DNA of 64,000 nt. Source: Asterias amurensis. Taxonomy: Eukaryota > Echinodermata > Asteroidea > Forcipulatida > Asteriidae. A program made the position numbers and the translations under genes. The stretch spans positions 18,044,694 through 18,108,693 of the forward strand of contig NC_092656.1 of the NCBI RefSeq assembly GCF_032118995.1, given 5' to 3'. Positions 51,601 to 58,100 of this stretch are shown here, one piece after another. Position 1 is the stretch's first letter, and the number at the start of each line of letters is the position of its first letter. The notes under the pieces were generated by a model that ran no database searches, was not told where the DNA came from, and saw nothing but the letters and a program-made list of their open reading frames with translations.

Positions 51601-51844
51601 AATTAGGGCATCGGTTGATATATGGCATCATTATTTTTTCCCCAATTCAAAGAAAAAGGCATAATAGCGTGAAAACTGGTAAGCAGAGGATACTAGTAGT
51701 AGTAGGACCGGCAACAATATTTAAAACCAGAAATGTAATGCTCACCAGGACGTCTTGAAATGATACGTGCGGCGACTGAACAGTCCAATCGACATTTTCC
51801 CCATGTTGGTTCGTGATCCGTATCACAACAGGCTGTGTCGTCAT
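15606..51844 (-). CDS. MAP2K5: MAP kinase kinase 5 (MEK5), complete, about 20 coding exons
   Basis: MEK5 activates ERK5 and receives MEKK2/3 through its PB1 domain. Exons (minus): 51844-51746, 48137-48089, 46015-45948, 41491-41422, 40412-40371, one of three copies near 39183-39478, 38679-38634, 38212-38148, 37416-37377, 36789-36721, 24926-24845, 23376-23315, 21446-21398, 20692-20568, 19730-19659, 19416-19390, 18473-18447, 17641-17609, 16321-16260 and 15765-15606. They total 1293 nt, or 430 residues (human 448). The PB1 domain (about 1-95) has the acidic [11 protein letters not shown] loop. The kinase has GHGHSG (P-loop), MAIK (ATP lysine), HRDVKPSN, CDFGVS and APER. The activation loop S-x-x-x-T ([10 protein letters not shown]) matches the two MEK5 phosphosites. 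The C-terminus is ADRPTPE, then WVCRSLQE. Exons at 19416, 18473 and 17641 are only 27, 27 and 33 nt. The linker exon is less certain than the rest. Confidence 0.94.
15893..16107. mobile_element. Family E inverted-repeat element, copy 1
   Basis: Ends TATAGAAGATGTGACCTATG and the inverse AGGTCACATCGTCTATA. The interior shares TTTCTAGCTGGCTGCCAAAA with copy 2 at 20807-21012. It lies in the MAP2K5 intron just upstream of the last exon. Confidence 0.75.
16444..16636. mobile_element. Near-perfect foldback with Penelope/hammerhead-like arms
   Basis: Two arms of about 90 bp are mirror images, running TGCAAAAAATGGTTAATGGC on and ending AACATGAACAGGTAAC. Each arm contains GGGTCGAAACGTCAGGCC next to a small stem-loop (GACTC...GGGTC). 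That layout recalls the minimal hammerhead motifs of Penelope-like elements. The ribozyme link is inference. Confidence 0.6.
16938..17333. mobile_element. Family B MITE, copy 2
   Basis: Left end CTAAAGGAACACG (first T mutated), right end TTAA intact, central palindrome 17120-17162. A second partial copy of the sequence around GGATCGGACGAG occurs at 16968. It lies 276 bp from exon 17609-17641. Confidence 0.85.
17761..18145. mobile_element. Family A MITE, copy 4
   Basis: Full length, in plus orientation. The right end reads GTGTAACCTGCCTTTAA, a point-mutated terminal repeat. Confidence 0.88.
18971..19375. mobile_element. Family B MITE, copy 3, abutting a splice donor
   Basis: Full length, with a small internal duplication of TTGTGTAGATCATTGTA (19239-19273). 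Its right TTAA ends at 19375, only five bases past the extended donor (19389-19381) of the 27-nt MAP2K5 exon 19416-19390. Confidence 0.88.
19973..20360. mobile_element. Family A MITE, copy 5
   Basis: Full length, plus orientation, both TTAA ends present, central palindrome 20153-20197. Lies in the MAP2K5 intron between exons 20692-20568 and 19730-19659. Confidence 0.9.
20807..21012. mobile_element. Family E inverted-repeat element, copy 2
   Basis: Same ends and interior as 15893-16107 (TATAGACGATGTGACCTATG, TTTCTAGCTGGCTGCCAAAA), with small indels. In the MAP2K5 intron just upstream of the exon that carries the HRD and DFG motifs. Confidence 0.75.
21504..21853. mobile_element. Family F inverted-repeat element, copy 1
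   Basis: About 350 bp. Arms carry GAATGATAGTGGAAAGCTTC and AAATGAGTAAAAC, both mirrored on the other side. The centre TTTTGGTCTCATGAGACCAAAA is a perfect palindrome (21610-21631). The matching copy is at 62931-63265. Confidence 0.75.
22713..23099. mobile_element. Family A MITE, copy 6
   Basis: Full length, plus orientation, both TTAA ends, central palindrome 22896-22938. It lies in the MAP2K5 intron between exons 23376-23315 and 21446-21398. Confidence 0.9.
23617..23977. mobile_element. Family B MITE, copy 4
   Basis: TTAA ends present. About 30 bp is missing from the left half of the central palindrome, so the hairpin is asymmetric. In the MAP2K5 intron between exons 24926-24845 and 23376-23315. 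Confidence 0.88.
24352..24796. repeat. 54-bp direct repeats flanking a family A copy
   Basis: The segment 24352-24405 (TTAAAATGCACATGGATCAA to ACTGCAAGTT) recurs at 24743-24796 with one mismatch. The family A copy 24404-24746 lies exactly between them. This is far longer than a transposon target duplication. Confidence 0.85.
24404..24746. mobile_element. Family A MITE, copy 7 (internally deleted)
   Basis: Ends TTAAAGCCAGTGGACAC and GTGTCCACTGCCTTTAA. About 40 bp is missing near the right end and a few bases near the palindrome. Flanked by the 54-bp direct repeat. It ends 99 bp before a MAP2K5 exon (24845-24926). Confidence 0.85.
25255..25305 (+). mobile_element. Fragment of the hammerhead-like foldback arm
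   Basis: AGTCTTTGAGAAAGACTCTG followed by CTAGAGTAGAAACGTCTGGCC matches the right arm of the foldback at 16444-16636 with a few changes. It is a single arm with no partner nearby. Confidence 0.6.
26480..26842. mobile_element. Family A MITE, copy 8
   Basis: Reverse orientation. About 25 bp is deleted near the left end (GGACACTATTGGCATAAAAC joins directly). TTAA ends and central palindrome (26618-26665) are present. Confidence 0.88.
27181..27570. mobile_element. Family B MITE, copy 5
   Basis: Full length, both TTAA ends, central palindrome 27354-27402. The subtype has AAAACAAAAGCGTTTGTAACC near the left end, also seen in copy 7 at 56362. Confidence 0.9.
27680..27850. mobile_element. Family A MITE, left-half fragment
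   Basis: TTAAAGGGAAGTACACTTTTGG and the following 150 bp match the left half of family A, then stop before the palindrome. No right end was found. Downstream 27868-27906 has a B-box-like GGTTCGTATCC and may be a tRNA-derived remnant. Confidence 0.65.
28426..28812. mobile_element. Family A MITE, copy 9
   Basis: Full length, plus orientation, both TTAA ends, central palindrome 28606-28650. In the large MAP2K5 intron. Confidence 0.9.
30206..30442. mobile_element. Foldback element with GAAACGTT core
   Basis: Two arms starting TATAGAAGAGTTTGCAGTAA and including AATGAGTTGGGGTGGTTCTG are mirrored at 30371-30442. The centre carries repeated GATCAGAGCATA and two inverted copies of CGATCGAAACGTTGA. 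The flank 30166-30200 shares GATTTTAAACTTTGCATGG with the 37597-37621 region (inverted), so both may be one Penelope-like family. That is inference. Confidence 0.65.
31192..31564. mobile_element. Family C MITE, copy 3
   Basis: Full length with TTAA ends (TTAAAGCCATTGGACCC and its inverse). Contains TTCTCGTTAACGAGAA (31350-31365), a perfect 16-bp palindrome. Confidence 0.9.
31894..32266. mobile_element. Family C MITE, copy 4
   Basis: Full length, same orientation as copy 3 and only 330 bp away. TTCTCGTTAACGAGAA at 32052-32067. Confidence 0.9.
33050..33907 (+). CDS. Secreted collagen-C1q domain protein, intronless, nested in MAP2K5 intron
   Basis: The 285-residue protein is a C1q/TNF-superfamily member, typically a secreted trimer that binds pathogens or extracellular ligands. 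Signal peptide: residues 1-27 (hydrophobic LFTLFLLI core, cut near SARA). Then comes a Cys cluster (31, 34, 35) fit for interchain disulfides, and 17 uninterrupted Gly-X-Y triplets (39-89) including GRDGMN and GDKGDKG. A linker with a Gln run (about 119-124) follows. The C1q domain (about 148-277) has [18 protein letters not shown], then [15 protein letters not shown] and [16 protein letters not shown] (195) and NLT (266) are possible glycosylation sites. I chose the ATG at 33050 because it directly starts the signal peptide. The in-frame ATG at 33017 adds 11 residues. TTTTGTGATACAG just before the ATG resembles an acceptor, so a 5' UTR exon is possible. The gene runs opposite to MAP2K5. The paralogue cannot be named. 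Confidence 0.92.
   Translation: MALSTFWQCFLFTLFLLIPKLIDSARADRPCKDCCQQRGEPGPIGPQGTPGIVGPQGLPGRDGMNGLNGPAGLPGRTGDKGDKGSEGDITAVLKLLSQQSPETLSDLQTALKTLADQRVQQQQQSVHPANPDMMMASAPLAYPWGQVEITAFTVIRTADLPGHGDAVKDITFDTVITNIGNRFNFETGHYVCPTNGTYYFTFSIAHDRDAMVELVKNGQRLVAIHGDAAQKLRTMYTNSVVVELNERDEVWIRLARSHSISGNTQNLTTFTGYLLYPASATKPKG
34015..34020 (+). promoter_or_regulatory. Poly(A) signal of the C1q gene
   Basis: AATAAA, 108 bp downstream of the C1q stop codon on the same strand. It is the first canonical hexamer after the stop, in an AT-rich context. Confidence 0.6.
34759..35127. mobile_element. Family A MITE, copy 10
   Basis: Reverse orientation, TTAA ends. The right half of the central palindrome has lost about 12 bp (TTTAGAACTTGAAATCAACC), and GAGCTCAAA is deleted at 35032. 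Confidence 0.88.
35686..35976. mobile_element. hAT-like MITE, about 290 bp
   Basis: Ends CAGGGGTCGAAATT and the inverse AATTTCGACCCCTG are typical of hAT non-autonomous elements. A direct repeat AATATG flanks both sides (6 bp, shorter than the usual 8). The interior has inverted GTAGCCC/GGGCTA motifs. Confidence 0.8.
36241..36393. mobile_element. Family D foldback element, copy 2
   Basis: Same arms as 8704-8854 (GGGTGCGTTCGTTTAGCTTC, mirrored at the right end). In the large MAP2K5 intron. Confidence 0.8.
36965..37333. mobile_element. Family C MITE, copy 5
   Basis: Full length, TTAA ends. The TTCTCG palindrome has decayed to ATTATCGAAAACGAGAATTA. It ends 44 bp from the MAP2K5 exon at 37377-37416. 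Confidence 0.85.
37617..37811. repeat. Tandem duplication of about 98 bp
   Basis: Two diverged copies (37617-37715 and 37716-37811) share GACATCTCCTGGTGCTCTT, AGACAAGGCT and AGAAAGACTGAATCCTTCAT. The left flank has GTCTCAACGTTTCGACTAGC, another copy of the GAAACGTT core on the minus strand. Confidence 0.7.
39135..39505. repeat. Three 125-bp tandem units, each with a candidate MAP2K5 exon
   Basis: Units are anchored by CTAGTACCACAGAGTCACGT at 39161, 39286 and 39411, so the period is exactly 125 bp. On the minus strand each holds a 46-nt block between an AG acceptor and a GTACGTG donor: 39228-39183, 39353-39308 and 39478-39433. In the frame that joins both neighbouring exons each encodes [15 protein letters not shown], with only a synonymous CCC/CCA difference. 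The lowest-coordinate copy has AAAG instead of ACAG at its acceptor. Confidence 0.65.
39936..40302. mobile_element. Family C MITE, copy 6
   Basis: Full length, TTAA ends. The palindrome has decayed (TTTACGACATCGAGAATTA). Lies 69 bp from the MAP2K5 exon ending at 40371. Confidence 0.88.
40472..40857 (-). mobile_element. tRNA-derived SINE with a duplicated 3' tail
   Basis: A minus-strand tRNA-like head (40680-40613) has an A-box-like GGTCTAGTTGGTTCG, the B box GGTTCGAATCC and complementary ends CTCGG/CCGAG. It lies between two direct repeats of about 119 bp (40472-40590, 40739-40857) that share TAATAGATGTTAAATTTG, TCAGTACTTTCC and AGTCCTGTG. The repeats read as the body or tail of the same SINE, so the locus is probably a tandem or recombined SINE. 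No intact anticodon arm was confirmed. Confidence 0.65.
41015..41395. mobile_element. Family A MITE, copy 11
   Basis: Reverse orientation. The left end is eroded (GGATTGAGTGGACACTATTG), the right TTAA end is intact. It ends 27 bp before the MAP2K5 exon 41422-41491, on its donor side. Confidence 0.85.
41591..45178 (+). mobile_element. DNA transposon with roughly 160-bp terminal inverted repeats and a CXC-family ORF
   Basis: The left end (41591-41755, TAGTCAGGTTGCTTAGG, CGTGACCGACTGGCCCAAAG, AGAAGGGGTGACACC, GGTACCTAATTTGCATAA) recurs inverted at 45020-45178 in the same order. Outside the ends stand TTTTAA (left) and TATAAAAG (right), so the target could be TA or a decayed TTAA. The only coding trace inside is the broken CXC-family ORF at 42262-44747, running left to right. 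The element lies in a MAP2K5 intron, antisense to it. Confidence 0.8.
42262..44747 (+). pseudogene. Broken ORF of a multi-copy tesmin/CXC-like protein family
   Basis: Reading through three frames gives one recognisable protein with several frameshifts and stops. Start 42262: [27 protein letters not shown]. After a shift near 42410: [12 protein letters not shown]. The middle (42719-43600) has [34 protein letters not shown] and [20 protein letters not shown]. Then (43967 on) [41 protein letters not shown]. The C-terminal frame (about 44562-44747) has [11 protein letters not shown], then CRELLECGC and CFRNCRCRK. This order matches uncharacterised proteins, very abundant in fish, cnidarian, mollusc and echinoderm genomes, that end in a tesmin-like CXC motif. 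Their role is not established to my knowledge. A 39-bp exact duplication (44252-44290, 44291-44329) also disrupts it. Confidence 0.75.
45305..45385 (-). mobile_element. tRNA-like SINE fragment
   Basis: On the minus strand TGTAGCTCAGGAAGAGTGCC resembles an A box and GGTTCAAACCC a B box, spaced as in a tRNA. The acceptor stem does not close well, so this is more likely a SINE head than a functional tRNA. Confidence 0.5.
45472..45848. mobile_element. Family B MITE, copy 6
   Basis: Full length, both TTAA ends, central palindrome 45636-45680. It lies 100 bp from MAP2K5 exon 45948-46015. Confidence 0.9.
46727..47132. mobile_element. Family A MITE, copy 12
   Basis: Plus orientation. Two small duplications lengthen it: ATCTCAAC repeated near 46784-46804 and GTGTTAGTGTCC near the right end. 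Confidence 0.88.
47366..47752. mobile_element. Family A MITE, copy 13
   Basis: Reverse orientation, full length, both TTAA ends, central palindrome 47529-47574. In the MAP2K5 intron between exons 48137-48089 and 46015-45948. Confidence 0.9.
48470..48536 (-). mobile_element. tRNA-like sequence split by a MITE
   Basis: On the minus strand GATAGTTCAGCTGGTAGAGC is a good A box and GGAGGTTCAAGTC a B box. The 5' part is cut by the MITE at 48537-49597. Its 8-bp duplicate GAACTATC reappears at 49598-49605. Confidence 0.55.
48537..49597. mobile_element. hAT-like MITE carrying an inner insertion
   Basis: Ends GGATAACTTTCCGTATGGCG and the inverse of GGAAAAGTTTCCGTATGACG, with an exact 8-bp flanking duplication GAACTATC (48529-48536, 49598-49605). 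Without the inner element it is about 130 bp, the size of the intact copy at 62722-62853. Confidence 0.88.
48618..49544. mobile_element. TA-target (Tc1/mariner-type) non-autonomous element, 927 bp
   Basis: Ends CAGTCGTTTGACCAGTT and the inverse of CAGTCATTTGACCAGTT, flanked by TA on both sides. The uninterrupted site is seen at 62806-62815. Subterminal copies of GATCCCGAACTGGTCAA-like sequence occur at 48635, 48804, 49109, 49502 and 49519. No transposase frame is visible. A poly-C run lies at 49138-49152. Confidence 0.82.
49714..49766. repeat. Perfect 22-bp hairpin
   Basis: GCCCCATAAATAGTGCCAAA and two more bases (49714-49735) pair exactly with 49745-49766 across a 9-base loop. No neighbouring gene explains it. 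Confidence 0.8.
49879..50694. mobile_element. Inverted-repeat element with GCCGTCAACTC subrepeats
   Basis: The left end CTACTACTTGCCGTCAACTC is mirrored on the right by GATGACGGCAAGTAGTACC. GCCGTCAACTC or its inverse recurs several times at each end. The middle is interrupted by the palindromic element at 50206-50557. Confidence 0.7.
50206..50557. mobile_element. Nested AAGCTTGGGCGATATC element with a 10-bp target duplication
   Basis: Ends AAGCTTGGGCGATATC and the exact inverse GATATCGCCCAAGCTT. The direct repeat AATATGTAGT flanks both sides (50196-50205, 50558-50567). Subterminal ATATCGCGATAT and TATCGAATATCGCGATA motifs are strongly self-complementary. Confidence 0.82.
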
Positions 51845-52474
51845 ATTAACAGCTTATTAACAAACATAGTTTGAAGAAAAAACTGGGCTCAAACAACTGA
51901 ATTCATACAATTAGACTTTAAAAAAACTGAAAGGGCCATGCAATCGGTATCGTTTGACGATTGTTATTTCCGACTGACCAAAAACCATAGAGTAGTACAC
52001 GTCGTGTATCTGTACGTAGTAGTGTAACGTGTCTGTAAAGCTAAAGTGACTGCGTAGGTACCAGACTGTGTATAGTTCGTTTGTAGTCAATACATATTGA
52101 TCTTTGCTCCACTGTGTTTGGGTGTGGTCAAATGAAAACAGAATGGGTGTGGTCACGATTGAAACCATTAGCCTAGATTCCAAACGCGTTAAACGATTTA
52201 CCTAGATAATCAAAGATATTTATGAGAAACGAGTACGTGAGAGAGAGGAAATTTTATCGGAAAACTGTAAGCTAAACCAACAAGTGCATTTATATTTTGG
52301 CCAAGTGTAATGTTGTGGTACTGCGGTCCGAGAGTCAATAACATCAGGCTCGTAACCCATACCACTCCAGGAACATACATTATTGGTAAGAAAAACAGTT
52401 CCTAGATCAAGCTACCCTTATTGCGTTGTAATTCGTTTTGAATACTATATGAGGAGAGTTTTTATCAAGCCGAC

Positions 52475-53585
52475 CATGGGCGTCAATCAGGGGGGGGGGG
52501 ACAGGGGGACAGGGGGACATGTCCCCCACCATTTGGAGGGTGGGGGACACAATATCCCATCCCCCCATCTTTTGACCACCTTTATCATGAAGCCCAAGTT
52601 TTGCATTGTGTAAGACGAAACCCTGTGTCCCTATAATATGGGCATTAATCTTGTGGGCAAAGGATGACACAATATCCCCCCCCCCCCTCAAAATTGGCCC
52701 TAGATAGCAACACAGAGCATCTAAAATGCAAAATTTTCCCGGACCCTTAATCGGGCCCGCACCCCGAGCCGTAAAGGCTTCTCACGCGCATGCTCCATCG
52801 TTGACAGATTTGCACCTCCCCCTTGAAAGAGTGGAAGGGACGTGTACCCCACCCCTCCCCCACCCCACCCCATTTTCGAAAGGTGGGGGACACAGTATCA
52901 AACTGTTCCTCGTGTCGTTTGACCACCTTTATCATGAACATTGTGTTTTGCACTGTGGAACTGTGGAGCACTGGAACACAATATTCACACAGCTCATTGT
53001 TCTGTTTCGTTTGCCATTTGGCCGCTAAATGGCCTAAAGATTGCACCACATAGCATCTAAAAATACAAAATTTTCCCGGGCCCGGACCCATGCCGTAAAG
53101 GTTTCACACTCACGTGCTCACTCTTTGACAGTATTTCCCCCTAAAACTTGGTTCATAGATCCGCACTTGAAGATGCTGTCAACCCAAAAGGTTCTACTGC
53201 TGCTCACATTTTACAGATGTTCTGTTCCATTCTGACAGATTTGCCCCATAAAACTTGTGTCTTAGGTCTGCTGGTGATGATATAGGGATGAAACGCCGTC
53301 AGAGCATTGAATGCAGAAACAATATGGATATAACGAAGCTATAATTGAGTTGCTTTTTAGGTACAATAACCGTGATAGCAAGAATATGTGCATCATAGCT
53401 TGAAATAGGCATTAAATTCCAACATCTGAGAGGGGGAACATCACCCCTCAGATTCACTAGATAGCACCAGAGAGCATCTACGGGCTAAAAACAATTCCCG
53501 GGGCCCTAAAGCGGGCCCGGACCCCACGCCGTAAATGTTATGTGTCCCCCCCCCCCCCACCTTTCAAGACGGATTGACGCCCCTG
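52475..53585. mobile_element. hAT-like element with poly-G/poly-C tracts, 1.1 kb
   Basis: Ends CATGGGCGTCAAT and the inverse of CAGGGGCGTCAAT, with an exact 8-bp flanking duplication AAGCCGAC (52467-52474, 53586-53593). The interior has about three degenerate units with CCCGGACCC, GCCGTAAA and TTTGCCCC motifs plus GGTGGGGGACACA, and long G or C runs. Short frames inside look non-coding. Confidence 0.75.
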
Positions 53586-53924
53586 AAGCCGACAATCACC
53601 AATGCCTAAACTGGTTTTCGGCGAGCCTTCTTGGGTCAATTATGGATTATGGGGATTCTAGATTATGTGGGATGTGGTCAGGTATTTGAAAGGGGTACAA
53701 AAATTACTCAAAGTCATACAGTAAGTGCAGAGATAGTAAACTTTCAAATAAAGAACTTTAAAAGCGATCTTGTTTATCTTGTTTGACTCAATGCTTTTGA
53801 CAGAAAACTCCATGATGAAAGACGAGTTGATTTTCATCTTCAAATTAGGCCATGTCTGGCTAATTGTGTTTCATTTTTAATAATTATGGGTATAATGTTT
53901 TCAATCCCGTAGGTGCAATCAGTC

Positions 53925-54261
53925 TCAGCTTTGGGCACTTTGGGTAATTGTCAAAGACCGGTCTTCTCACCTGGTGTATCTCAACAACTGCCAAAAAAAA
54001 CCTGTGAAAAGTTGCGAGGTAATCATGGAAGTTGTGTGCTTTCAGATGCTTGATTTCGGGACCTCAAAATCTAATTCTGAGGCCTTGAAATCAAATTCAA
54101 TCATTTATTAAGTGGAAAGATACTTCTTTCTCGAAAACTACTTAAAAGGGAGCCGTTTCTCACAATGTGTTATACTAAACAGCTCTCCATTGCTTGTTAC
54201 CAAGTAAGTTTTTGCTAACAATTATTTTGAGTAAATACCAATAGTGTCCCCTTCCTCGAAA
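53925..54261. mobile_element. Family A MITE, copy 14 (degenerate)
   Basis: Recognisable by GGTAATTGTCAAAGACCGGT, CTTGATTTCGGGACCTCAAA and ACCAATAGTGTCCCC, but both ends and much of the interior have diverged. It is probably the oldest copy here. Confidence 0.75.
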
Positions 54262-55144
54262 CACGACTTCTTGTAATAATCTAATTTAGTTTAGATCCAA
54301 GACCTGTGCCACGCATCAAGCTTAGAACAATGTCAAGCTATGCATTATTGTCGCTCCACACATTAATTAACAACTATTCAAACAAAACTTCCAATTAGTG
54401 TGTTTATTTAATCATTTCACTTATCGGTATATAATGTTTAAAAAAGTATGATCATACAAGTATGCAAAACAGACACATAATTTTCATATGCATGTTCATC
54501 TGTGACGATGTCATGCTTTTAATATAATGCAGTCAACTTTTTGTGCAACAAACTCTCTTTTGAAGTACTATACGTGTTATTATTCCTCGTTAAAGGGATT
54601 GTAGTTTGGTAATGGACCTTGTGCTTGTTTTAATCCTATGTAGGTTTTTCAGACAGGAAGAATAATCTGCAAATAGAATTCACTTATGAGAAGCGTTACA
54701 GTGATAGTTTTTCACAGTGATAGTTTTTCGGAATAAAATGTGGTATCTTTTTCCATAACCGCAGTATTTCGAATCGGCCTACTTTCGAGTCATTACGAAA
54801 CGTAATTGTGCAACCTTTAACGTCTGACAACGTACAAGTCAGAAATCTACTCTCATCCTTTTAACAAACTTTCAAATTGCCAAGGGATGTTGTTATCGTA
54901 GATTGAGAAGAGACTCTTGTTTAGTTTTTGTGTTTTGTGTTTGCAGCTGCACTCAGTGAAGGCCTACCTTCAATCGGCAATAGTATGACTGTCCAACGCC
55001 TATACATTATACAACATGTTCGTTACAGATTCTCAATAAATGAGTGAAACCCTAAAAAAAAATCGATCATTGTTGACTCATTACGAACCCATTTTAACTT
55101 GTTTTACTGCTAGTTTGAAAGCTCTTTAGCAGGTAGAGAACCCT

Positions 55145-58100
55145 TTAGTGTTTAACGAAGAGTGATTTGAGCTCATCGTTGGTTGTAGTTTCACTGTGTT
55201 GTTTCAGGATATCGTCACCCTGAGTGACACCCCACTGGTCGGGTGTAGATAGAGCTGCACTCAATGGTCGGCCACTGGATGGTTGAAGATTCTCCCAATA
55301 CTCTCGACGAGCCCTGTATGGAAGAAACCATGTGATTATGTTATAATGTGAACATCAGAATCGAATCGTCGAAAAAAACAATCATAACGATTGTTCAGCA
55401 TGAACGGCAATGGGCCAAATTATCTTTAATCATTAAGACAAGGCAAAAGACTTTTTGTCTATCCATGCGGACATTACGTTTTGTAGAATTTGAATTCGTT
55501 TTTTGCAGGAGTTGGTACTCTGGATTCAACAGTCAGGCAACATGGCTGACGACTACCGCATCAAAGGTTAATTTTTCACCCCAAGCAAACGTTTGAATAT
55601 TGTGATTCTTTTGTGAACGGTTTGTTTTTGTTTTTGTTTAGTTGAATTATTACGGGTGTAGATGAATGGATGTTGTTTTACCTAGCTCTGACCCATGGTT
55701 TGGTATGTTGCCTCAAACCATCACCCCACATCCCGTGCTTCTTAGAACCTTCAGGTAGTCGGCCACGCTCCTTAGCGAGCTCCTCGGCCATAGCTCTGAT
55801 ATGATACGGTTCGAATCCACAACAAGCTCCGATGAAACGAACTCCAAGATTGTAGGCTTCTCTTGCGTACCGATGGGCATCCCAACGTGTTATAATACGT
55901 GGCTCTAAGCCTGTAAATAGATACCATTAATCACAAGTCATTAAAGTGCTTACACAAAAGACAATGTTAGCGAAAAACAACTTAACGTCATAGTTTTTTA
56001 TTAAGAAAATATAGATATTGAATAATAAGAAGTAGACTTAATGTAGACTCACCAAAGGGGAACTCGGGCAGATCAATGAATCCTTGCTTCTTGGCGTCTG
56101 GGGTCTTGAAGCCTAGCGGTTGTGAAATCAAATGCTTCTTAAAACCTGCCCCTTCCAATCCCTCCTTCATCTTCTTGATCCCAGCTAGAGTCACATCCGG
56201 GTCAAAGTGACAGTTGATTCCGATGACGTCAGCTCCTAAGGGAGAAAGATTCAATATTGTAACCATTATGATATTGCTATCTTTTATGTGCATTTGAAAT
56301 AAGAAATATTGTTTAGTTACCGCATTTAGTTGTATTATGTATAAACATGTTTGATGTAAAATTTAAAGGAACACGTTGCCTTGGATCGGACGAGTTGGTA
56401 AAAACAAAAGCGTTTTTAACCGTTTTTTATATAATGCATATGGTTGAAAAGATGTTTTAAAAGTAGCATACAATGATCCACACAAGTTTGCCTCGAAATT
56501 GCGTGGTTTTCCTTCTACTGTGCGAACTATCACCGTCGGCCATTTATGGGAGTCAAAATTTTGACCCCCATAAATGGCCGACGTGTTAGTCGACGAGGTA
56601 AAAGGAAAACCACGCAATTTCGAGGCATGTTTGTGTGGATCATTGTATTCTACTTTTACAACATCTTTCTACCCATATGCATTTTATAAAAAACGGTTAC
56701 AAACGTTTTTCAAAGACCAACTCGACCGATCCAAGGCAACGTGTTCCTTTAAAACAAATTGTCACAGCCCATAATCAGGTTCCTCCACAAAGTCACCATT
56801 AAAACTTGGATCAGAAGTCCCCGAAACAGAGTACGTGACTGTTACAGTTCTAATTGGAAGTTCTGAGTTTGTTGAAAAGGTTAACCTTTATTTCTAACTG
56901 ACCTGCTTGAGCCATTTTGACGGCACATTCTCCAGCAGAGACGCCGTGCATGTCACCTTCGGGACCGATACACATCGTAGCCACACAAGCCATGTCTGGA
57001 CAACTCTTTTTAACTGATTCAATAGCCCAAGTCATCTCTTCAACATGCTCAAAATACTGTAGAGGAATCAAACACACGGTCATAAGTTATTTTAAACAAT
57101 ATTAGTTGTTGTTTCTGTTGCATACACATTAAATTCTATAAAACTTTACAGAAGACCATCACTACTTCGTTAATGCTATTGCCACCTTACCTCTGCAATC
57201 ATAAAGTCCACCTTGTTTTCAAGAAACACTGTAAGTTGTTTCTCAAACTCTTTCTGGACAGCTTCTTTTCCTTTGCCTGACAAGTAGGTTGGTGTTTGTG
57301 AAATACCGCCTGCGACTAAAGCATCACCCTCATTCGCAACCCCTCGAGCAATATCGCATGCTTTCTTGTTGATTAAGGCTCCCTAGAAGAAAGGCACACA
57401 AATAACGGTTAACATTATTAAATCATGAGCACAATTTGTTTTTAAATACTGTTAGCGTTGTTTGCACGCCTGCCGAGTGTCTTACATGACCTCATCAAGT
57501 TGTTCTTTGTTTTATATAGAAGCAGTATCAGTGTATACATCGCATCAGTTGCATGGATGCTTAAAGGCAGTGGACACTATTGGTAATTACTCAAAATAAT
57601 GATTGGCATAAATCCTTACTTGGTAACGAGTAATGGGGAGAGGTTGATGGTATAAAACATTGTGAGAAACAGCTCCCTCTAAAGTGTCCTAGTTTAGGAG
57701 AATGAAGTAATTTTCCACGAAAAGTTTAGAACTTGAGGTCTCGAAATCAAGCATCTGAAAGCACACAACTTCGTGTGACAAGGGTGTTTTTTCTTTGATA
57801 GTTATCTCGCAACTCCGACGACTGATCGAGCTCAAATTTTCACAGGTTTGTTATTTTATGCATACGTTGAGTTACAGCAAGTGAGAAGACTGGTCTTTGA
57901 CAATTACCAATAGTGTCCACTGTCTTTAAAGTTACTTACGGAGTATTTTGACTGTGCCTCATTACCACGGTTTTGCAACTTGTCGTCACTAGCATAGAAA
58001 GTAAATGTCTGCATGACGTCAGATCCAGCACGAAGGAAATCACGATGAAGCTGACGAACTAAAAAAAGTAATAATACTAATGTAAATGCAATTTGCAATT

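Larger units (their letters stand above)
51845..55144. other. Intergenic region MAP2K5/BHMT
   Basis: Upstream of MAP2K5 and downstream of BHMT. It contains a G/C-tract element (52475-53585) and a degenerate family A copy (53925-54261). The stretches 51845-52474 and 54262-55144 show no ORF or motif that I can support beyond the presumed MAP2K5 promoter near 51850-52200. Confidence 0.5.
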
